Of a DNA stretch of 5,330 nucleotides, positions 1 through 3,857 are shown piece after piece. Position 1 is the first letter of the stretch. Each line of letters begins with the position of its first letter. Both the position numbers and the translations under genes were made by a program. The stretch comes from Mailhella sp. (GTDB taxonomy: Bacteria > Desulfobacterota > Desulfovibrionia > Desulfovibrionales > Desulfovibrionaceae). The stretch lies in the NCBI GenBank assembly GCA_020024815.1, contig JAHHTE010000146.1, forward strand, positions 1-5,330, given 5' to 3'. Under the pieces are notes generated by a model. It had not been told where the DNA came from. It saw only the letters and a program-made list of their open reading frames with translations, and did not search any database.

Positions 1-100
1 AATTATTATCTTAACAATATTAATAATTACATAAAAAATAAAACCTTTCTTTGAAATATCAAAAAGAAGTCTTATAAAAACAAAAATATTTATTAAAAAG

Positions 101-119
101 TATAATGGAAATCATTTCC
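101..119. promoter_or_regulatory. Fur-box-like palindrome (candidate operator)
   Basis: The sequence contains GGAAAT-C-ATTTCC, a perfect 6-1-6 inverted repeat at 107-119, preceded by ATAATG. By hand alignment 14 of 19 bases match the classical Fur box GATAATGATAATCATTATC. About 13 of 16 defined positions match the Desulfovibrio-type Fur consensus as I remember it (WTGAAAATNATTTTCAW). It overlaps a TATAAT hexamer at 101-106, but no convincing -35 lies upstream and no gene start in the window is obviously served by it. It may belong to a leftward gene beyond the window edge, or be chance in AT-rich DNA. Positions 1-100 otherwise hold nothing I can identify. Confidence 0.3.
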
Positions 120-126
120 CATACAC

Positions 127-159
127 AAAAAAAGACCACATAACTATGTGATCTTTTTT
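127..159 (-). terminator. Intrinsic terminator of the TDT transporter gene
   Basis: A hairpin with arms 134-142 and 145-153 is flanked by seven A (127-133) and six T (154-159), so it ends in a T-run on either strand. Read on the minus strand the stem is fully paired, with one G-U wobble. Read on the plus strand the same position is a C-A mismatch. This asymmetry and its position 18 bases past the transporter stop codon show that it serves the minus-strand gene. The drawn loop is only two bases; opening the A-T pairs at the top gives a more realistic loop. Confidence 0.8.
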
Positions 160-176
160 ATAATTATTTATTTTCA

Positions 177-1208
177 TTAACATTTACTAAAACATTCTAA
201 ACATTCATCATCAAAACATTCATCGTCCATATTTGCTGCTCGTCTAGCCATAACAATAGATTTCCATGCTCGAACATAATAAAGAATAAAACTTATAACA
301 ACATAGATACAGACACAAGTAGCAATTATCATTTCAATAATTCCCATTACATGCACTTCCCAACTATATTGAATAAGTAAAGGATATGTAGCAAGAACTT
401 CTGATACTTTTATTAAACTAGCAGCACCAACAGCCATTGGAAATGTATAGGCTGCAAAGCCAGGACTAAAAGGTAAACGAAGAAGTTTAAAGAATGCAAT
501 ATAAATAATAACAGTCATTAAAATAGCAATACCAAACAAAATACTACAAAGTAATAAAGAAGGATTTTGTTCCAAACTAAGATACGCCATTAAGGATAAG
601 CTTGCAGGTGCAGCCAAAATTGCAATAGTTGGTTTAAAATTATCATTAATTTCTTCTGCAAAAATAAGTCGATATACCATAATAGGCAAAATAATAGCGT
701 AATTTATTAATCCAAAAACAAAAATTGCATACGCTAAATCATGATATACACCATTTGGAACTGTTACAGCTGCAACACTAATACCCACAAAAGGAACAAA
801 CCAACTTGGTACCATTTGCTTTAAACTAAAATCTCTAACGCGATGAAAAACAAAACCAAACATAAGTGCAAAATGAAGAAAAACAGCAAATAACCATACT
901 AATTCAGCAGCTGTTTGACTAACAAAACTAATTGTTTTTGTTTGGAGCATAAGAGCCATTGCAATAGTTGGTAAAATGCTACCAACAACAGGATGTGCTA
1001 CATCATCTTTTAACATTTGAGGGTGTAAAATATATTTTCCTAAAAGGATACAAACCAAAATCATAGAAAGCATAGCACTAAAAAATTGCACTAAGTTATC
1101 CAATGATAATGTATTTTCAAGCCCTATTCCTAAACTTGCAATACCTAAAGCAAGTCCAGCTAAAGGAGTTGGTACAGCGTAAAAGAAACGTTTAATTTTT
1201 TTATGCAT
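177..1208 (-). CDS. TDT/TehA/SLAC1-superfamily membrane transporter
   Basis: A 343-residue integral membrane protein of the tellurite-resistance/dicarboxylate transporter (TDT) superfamily. About ten hydrophobic spans can be drawn, roughly at 10-30, 39-61, 74-90, 99-121, 133-151, 157-183, 193-211, 217-242, 251-272 and 286-312. Family-like strings are PTPLAGLALG near the N-terminus, HPVVGS at 72-77, PSWFVPFVGI at 134-143, and FSPG..AAYTFP at 247-257. The last recalls the gating-phenylalanine helix of TehA and SLAC1, where F256 may be the equivalent residue. Relatives move C4-dicarboxylates, sulfite (yeast Ssu1) or small anions; the substrate here cannot be read from sequence. The C-terminus is odd: an acidic tail with four cysteines at 331, 336, 339 and 343. 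The start is supported by GAGGTGAA at 1212-1219, four to five bases before ATG. It is divergent from the LysR gene, its probable regulator, and is followed by its own terminator. Confidence 0.88.
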   Translation of the reverse strand: MHKKIKRFFYAVPTPLAGLALGIASLGIGLENTLSLDNLVQFFSAMLSMILVCILLGKYILHPQMLKDDVAHPVVGSILPTIAMALMLQTKTISFVSQTAAELVWLFAVFLHFALMFGFVFHRVRDFSLKQMVPSWFVPFVGISVAAVTVPNGVYHDLAYAIFVFGLINYAIILPIMVYRLIFAEEINDNFKPTIAILAAPASLSLMAYLSLEQNPSLLLCSILFGIAILMTVIIYIAFFKLLRLPFSPGFAAYTFPMAVGAASLIKVSEVLATYPLLIQYSWEVHVMGIIEMIIATCVCIYVVISFILYYVRAWKSIVMARRAANMDDECFDDECLECFSKC

Positions 1209-1269
1209 AATTTCACCTCACTAATGTGTTGCCACTATGCCAAAAAAGAAGTATTAAGTATATTCAAAT

Positions 1270-1292
1270 AAATTAAATATTATGTTTAATTT
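1270..1292. repeat. Perfect 8-7-8 inverted repeat upstream of the transporter
   Basis: AAATTAAA at 1270-1277 and TTTAATTT at 1285-1292 are perfect reverse complements around a seven-base centre. The repeat sits about 62-84 bases upstream of the transporter start codon, where an activator or repressor site would be expected. It does not have T-N11-A symmetry, so it is not an obvious LysR box. Because both arms are pure A/T in a very AT-rich region, chance is a real possibility. Confidence 0.35.
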
Positions 1293-1525
1293 TTCTAAAC
1301 AAAATTTTTATTAAAAATACGACAATAAATTTATATGAATTTACTTTTATTCTTTTTTTATAGTAGGTTACAATGAATAATAAATAAAAGAGTATTACTA
1401 AAATAAATGGATAAAAAAGTTATCATTAAAAAATAACTATTACTCTTATACTGAATTATATATAAAAATATCTTTATATAAGATAAGACAAAAAAATAAT
1501 TAATCAAGAGAACTTTTTATTTTTC

Positions 1526-1556
1526 ATAACAAATAATTAGTATAACAAACTGTTAT
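1526..1556. promoter_or_regulatory. Candidate LysR-type regulator binding site (T-N11-A) plus half-site repeat
   Basis: ATAACA-AAC-TGTTAT at 1542-1556 is a perfect 6-3-6 dyad. Its inner T at 1543 and A at 1555 are separated by exactly 11 bases, which is the T-N11-A pattern of LysR-type binding sites. The left half, ATAACAAA, is repeated directly at 1526-1533, sixteen bases upstream, as if a second weaker half-site were present. The dyad ends 45 bases before the LysR start codon, as expected for autoregulation. Function is inferred; only the symmetry and spacing are seen. Confidence 0.45.
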
Positions 1557-1601
1557 TATTAATAAAATATATAATTTTAAAAATTAAATACAAGGAAAAA
1601 A

Positions 1602-2480
1602 ATGAATATTACAATAAAACAATTAGAAGTGTTTCTAGCCATAGCAAAACATGAAAATTTATCAAAGGCAGCAGAAGAATTATATATTACAAAAGGAGCT
1701 GTTTCCCAAGCCTTGCAAGAATTAGAAAGACAGTTAAACATTCATCTTTTTGATAGAGTTCATCCTAATATTCGTTTAAATCATGAAGGTAAAAGACTTC
1801 GTCCCCTTGCTGATGAAATTTTACATAGAATGAAAGAAGTCAATAATCTTTTTAATAAGGAAAAAGAACATTTTCTTAAAATTGGAGTAAGTAAAACTAT
1901 TGGAACACATATCTTGCCAAGATTATTTGCAAATTTCCAAGAAAATTTTCATTGGTTACCTAAAGCCTATATAGCAAATACAACGGAACTTCTTGAACTA
2001 TTAGAAACAGTTACCGTTGATGCTATTCTTCTTGAAGGATATGTTAATCACAATGAAATAAACATAGAACCATGGCTAGATGATGAAATGGCAGTTTTTT
2101 CTCATAAAAATCACAAACTTGCAGATGGAAAAATACACAAAATACAAGAACTAAAAGGGGAAAACTGGATTTTACGCGAACCAAATTCAGGAACACGAGA
2201 ATTTTTTGAACAAAGTTTAGGACAACTAATCTATCCTTATGAAGTAACCCAAACCTTAAATACTCCAGAATCTGTGCTTGGCATGGTAGAACAAGGATTA
2301 GGCATTACTTTTATTTCAAAACTTATTGCTGAATTACCAAAAAATGAAGATAGGTTTGGAATTATACAACTCGATAAAAAGTTTACTAGAACATTATCAA
2401 TATGTTATCACAAAAAAAAATATCATTCCCAAAGTATGGATCAATTTCTCAATTTTTGTCGAGTATGGCAATTATCTTAA
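1602..2480 (+). CDS. LysR-family transcriptional regulator, CysL/YeiE-like
   Basis: A 292-residue cytoplasmic DNA-binding regulator of typical LysR length. The N-terminal winged helix-turn-helix covers about residues 1-60, with the recognition region LSKAAEELYITKGAVSQAL at 20-38 and the following LERQLNIHLFDR at 41-52. The effector-binding domain runs from about 91 to 290. It carries SKTIG at 97-101, REPNSGTRE at 192-200 and QGLGITFIS at 231-239. The SxTIG and REPxSGTRE strings are what I associate with the CysL/YeiE/CbbR-type branch, whose members sense small anions or metabolites; the assignment to this branch is moderate. A Shine-Dalgarno AAGGA at 1592-1596 stands five bases before ATG. 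Divergent placement next to the TDT transporter suggests that it controls that gene, and the T-N11-A dyad at 1542-1556 suggests autoregulation. Arginine codons are mixed and AGA-rich (6 of 12), unlike nfnB downstream. A G/C-capped hairpin follows 32 bases after the stop. Confidence 0.92.
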   Translation: MNITIKQLEVFLAIAKHENLSKAAEELYITKGAVSQALQELERQLNIHLFDRVHPNIRLNHEGKRLRPLADEILHRMKEVNNLFNKEKEHFLKIGVSKTIGTHILPRLFANFQENFHWLPKAYIANTTELLELLETVTVDAILLEGYVNHNEINIEPWLDDEMAVFSHKNHKLADGKIHKIQELKGENWILREPNSGTREFFEQSLGQLIYPYEVTQTLNTPESVLGMVEQGLGITFISKLIAELPKNEDRFGIIQLDKKFTRTLSICYHKKKYHSQSMDQFLNFCRVWQLS

Positions 2481-2512
2481 ATATAACATTCATAATGATA
2501 AATATTTTTCTT

Positions 2513-2568
2513 AGGGGGAAAACTTTTGAAAAAGTTTCTCCCCCTACAACCCCTTTACAAAACTTTTT
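2513..2568 (+). terminator. G/C-capped hairpin plus conserved tail after the LysR gene, copy 1
   Basis: The hairpin spans 2513-2545. AGGGGGA (2513-2519) pairs with TCCCCCT (2539-2545), and AAACTTTT (2520-2527) pairs with AAAAGTTT (2530-2537), leaving one bulged C at 2538. It is not followed directly by a T-run. Instead a tail containing CCCC and then AAAACTTTTT (2559-2568) comes after it. This tail can pair with parts of the hairpin: AAACTTTTT at 2560-2568 is an exact complement of AAAAAGTTT at 2529-2537, and the tail CCCCT can pair with AGGGG of the left arm. A related element ends the window at 5277-5330. Termination or 3'-end protection of the LysR mRNA is the likely role. Confidence 0.65.
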
Positions 2569-2573
2569 AATCT

Positions 2574-2603
2574 AACAATCCTTTTGTAAACAAAAGTATT
2601 GTT
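2574..2603. repeat. 30-bp imperfect inverted repeat
   Basis: AACAAT (2574-2579) and CTTTTGT (2581-2587) face ACAAAAG (2590-2596) and ATTGTT (2598-2603). One C/T mismatch interrupts the stem and two A form the centre. Thirteen of 14 opposed positions pair. No T-run follows, so it is not a standard terminator. TTTTGTAAA at 2582-2590 is also an exact complement of TTTACAAAA at 2554-2562 in the preceding tail, so this stem competes with another. It may be part of the 3' structure of the LysR transcript or a protein-binding dyad. From 2604 to 2701 I see only AT-rich sequence with no identifiable feature. Confidence 0.5.
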
Positions 2604-2701
2604 TATCTTATAAAGCTCATTACAATACTATATTACACAAGATTAAATAAAATTATTTTTAAAAAAATAAAAGAAAATTAATTTAAAACATACTCTAAAA
2701 T

Positions 2702-2728
2702 AAAAAGCATGGTCTTTCCATGCTTTTT
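2702..2728 (-). terminator. Bidirectional intrinsic terminator after the 30-residue protein gene
   Basis: A perfect 11-bp stem, AAAAAGCATGG (2702-2712) with CCATGCTTTTT (2718-2728), encloses a five-base loop. It begins five bases after the stop codon of the minus-strand micro-gene. T-rich sequence lies on both exits (continuing TATTTTAG on the minus strand and ATTTTTT on the plus strand), so it can also stop any transcript running on from the LysR gene towards nfnA. Confidence 0.85.
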
Positions 2729-2733
2729 ATTTT

Positions 2734-2826
2734 TTAATGATGTTTTTGATTTGGTGTTGTATATTTTATAACACAAAGTGCAACAGCAACAGCTGCAATA
2801 CCACCAAAAAATGCAATAAAGTCCAT
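2734..2826 (-). CDS. 30-residue single-span membrane protein, unknown function
   Basis: A complete small gene on the minus strand, 30 codons plus TAA. The protein begins MDFIAFFGG, continues as a hydrophobic, alanine/valine-rich segment to about residue 20 (ending LCVIKY), and closes with a short polar tail, TTPNQKHH. This is a single transmembrane helix with a basic, histidine-ended C-terminal end. The coding status rests on context. GAGGTGA (2830-2836) lies three bases from ATG, a strong TTGAAA-N17-TATACT promoter is immediately upstream, and a perfect terminator starts five bases after the stop. The predicted transcript is only about 140 nt and monocistronic. It is divergent from nfnA. I do not recognise the family; small accessory subunits of transporters or respiratory complexes have this shape, but no motif picks one. 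A chance reading frame with all four signals is unlikely. Confidence 0.8.
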   Translation of the reverse strand: MDFIAFFGGIAAVAVALCVIKYTTPNQKHH

Positions 2827-2846
2827 AAATCACCTCGCAAATTAAA

Positions 2847-2875
2847 AGTATAACCTACTTTGTGATTTTTTTCAA
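2847..2875 (-). promoter_or_regulatory. Sigma70-type promoter of the 30-residue protein gene
   Basis: On the minus strand the -35 is TTGAAA (2875-2870) and the -10 is TATACT (2852-2847), separated by exactly 17 bases; each hexamer matches consensus at five of six positions. The expected start near 2840 leaves a leader of about 14 bases that holds the GAGGTGA ribosome binding site. This is the best-matching promoter in the window, suggesting that the small protein is strongly or constitutively expressed. Confidence 0.75.
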
Positions 2876-2915
2876 CAATATTAGTAAGTTTTTTAAATTT
2901 TTTTCATATTTTTTA

Positions 2916-2944
2916 ATGACAAAATGCCTTATTCTTAGTAATAT
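2916..2944 (+). promoter_or_regulatory. Candidate sigma70-type promoter of nfnAB
   Basis: ATGACA (2916-2921, five of six to TTGACA) and TAATAT (2939-2944, four of six to TATAAT) are separated by 17 bases. Expected initiation near 2951 gives a leader of about 34 bases before the nfnA start codon. Immediately upstream are T-tracts at 2889-2894, 2898-2904 and 2909-2914, spaced about one helical turn apart, which could act as an UP element or bend the DNA. The -35 hexamers of this promoter and of the divergent micro-gene are 40 bp apart. Confidence 0.55.
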
Positions 2945-2973
2945 TACCCAACAAATTTTATGGCGATTGCCTA

Positions 2974-2979
2974 GAGGAG
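2974..2979 (+). promoter_or_regulatory. Ribosome binding site fixing the nfnA start
   Basis: GAGGAG at 2974-2979, part of AGAGGAG, lies five bases before the ATG at 2985. The reading frame is open further upstream to an ATG at 2862. That start has no ribosome binding site, it lies upstream of the predicted nfnA promoter, and it would add 41 residues unlike anything in the family. The 2985 start is therefore chosen. Confidence 0.88.
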
Positions 2980-2984
2980 TCCCC

Positions 2985-3836
2985 ATGGCTGTAAAAATTC
3001 TAAAAAAAGAAAGTCTAATTCCAGGTAGAACTAGTAGATTAGTTCTTGATGCCCCTCATATTGCTGCAACAGCAAAACCAGGTCATTTTATCATATTGCG
3101 AATTAATGAAAATGGTGAACGTTTTCCACTCACTATTGCTGATACTGACAAAGAAAACGGAACAATTACTATTGTTTATCTTGTAATGGGAACATCAACA
3201 ACTATTCTCGAAGAATTAAAAGAAGGGGATGAAATTCTTGATGTTTGCGGACCACTTGGAAGACCTACTCACATTATTAATGGCGGAAAACAACATAAAG
3301 TTATTTGTGTTGGTGGTGGTACTGGTGTAGCAGCAATGCACCATATTGCAAAAGGTCATCATCAAGCTGGTAACTATGTTATTGCTGTTATTGGTGCTAG
3401 AAGTAAAGACCTTTTACTTTATTATAATGAATTATCAAAATTCTGTGATGAAGTATTAGTTGCAACTAACGATGGTAGTATGGGCGTTCAAGGTATGGTA
3501 ACAGATCCTCTTATTGAACGTTTAAACCAAGATAAAGACATTAAAGAAGTTGTTGCTATTGGTCCAGTTCCTATGATGGAAGCTATTGCAAAACTTACCA
3601 AAGAATACAATGTACCTACAACTGTAAGCTTAAACTCTCTTATGGTTGATGGTATGGGTATGTGTGGTGCCTGTCGTGTTACTGTTGACGGTGAAACAAA
3701 ATTTACTTGCGTTGATGGACCAGAATTTGATGGACATAAAGTTGATTTCGTTGAATTAAAATCTCGTTTATCTTCTTTCCGTGATAGAGAAACTGAATCC
3801 TTAGAACATCACAAATGCCAATGTGGTGCACACTAA
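2985..3836 (+). CDS. nfnA: NADH-dependent reduced ferredoxin:NADP+ oxidoreductase, small (alpha) subunit NfnA
   Basis: A 283-residue cytoplasmic subunit, a normal length for NfnA (also annotated as sulfide dehydrogenase SudB). An FAD-binding barrel occupies about 1-100, with RFPLTI at 46-51 as the flavin-contact motif. An NAD(H)-binding domain follows, with GGGTG at 110-114 and GPVPMM at 193-198. The C-terminal cluster segment has VDGMGMCGAC at 221-230 and FTCVDGPEF at 240-248. C227, C230 and C242, together with D222, match the three-cysteine, one-aspartate ligation of the [2Fe-2S] cluster reported for NfnA structures. With NfnB it bifurcates electrons between NADPH, NAD+ and ferredoxin; this subunit binds NAD(H). 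The tail ends in HHKCQCGAH, giving two further cysteines (278, 280). It is first in a two-gene operon, 21 bases ahead of nfnB. The GTG..GACR region and order of domains make the identification firm; a lone dihydroorotate dehydrogenase electron-transfer subunit is excluded by the partner gene. Confidence 0.93.
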   Translation: MAVKILKKESLIPGRTSRLVLDAPHIAATAKPGHFIILRINENGERFPLTIADTDKENGTITIVYLVMGTSTTILEELKEGDEILDVCGPLGRPTHIINGGKQHKVICVGGGTGVAAMHHIAKGHHQAGNYVIAVIGARSKDLLLYYNELSKFCDEVLVATNDGSMGVQGMVTDPLIERLNQDKDIKEVVAIGPVPMMEAIAKLTKEYNVPTTVSLNSLMVDGMGMCGACRVTVDGETKFTCVDGPEFDGHKVDFVELKSRLSSFRDRETESLEHHKCQCGAH

Positions 3837-3857
3837 TTATTAGAGGTTTATAATATT

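Larger units (their letters stand above)
1209..1601. other. 393-bp divergent regulatory region, no gene seen
   Basis: Extremely AT-rich spacer between the divergent transporter and LysR genes; no credible coding sequence on either strand. It contains an 8-7-8 inverted repeat near the transporter (1270-1292). A nested pair of inverted repeats lies in the middle: AAGAGTA 1388-1394 with TACTCTT 1441-1447, enclosing GTTAT-N9-ATAAC at 1419-1437. A LysR-type box lies near the regulator gene. For the transporter, TATACT on the minus strand around 1260-1265 is a possible -10, but I find no good -35 for it, which would fit an activator-dependent promoter. For the LysR gene, TATAAT at 1570-1575 is a possible -10, again with a poor -35. 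The length is generous for a two-gene divergent promoter. Confidence 0.6.

Noticed and set aside
1222..1246. Sigma54-like GGCA and GGCAA on the minus strand upstream of the transporter
   Set aside because: The GG and GC elements are three bases too close for a -24/-12 promoter.
1335..1376. 13-codon frame in the divergent intergenic region
   Set aside because: It has no ribosome binding site and its Leu/Phe-rich content is what AT-rich DNA gives by chance.
2326..2514. 62-codon frame overlapping the end of the LysR gene
   Set aside because: It is out of frame with a clear LysR C-terminal domain, has no ribosome binding site, and is of low complexity.
2960..2974. Possible four-codon leader peptide (MAIA) just before nfnA
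   Set aside because: It lacks its own ribosome binding site and overlaps that of nfnA by one base. It is short enough to be chance, though translational coupling is not excluded.
2862..2984. Upstream in-frame extension of nfnA from the ATG at 2862
   Set aside because: It has no ribosome binding site, lies upstream of the likely promoter, and encodes a Phe/Lys-rich stretch unlike NfnA. The ATG at 2985 has AGAGGAG at ideal spacing.
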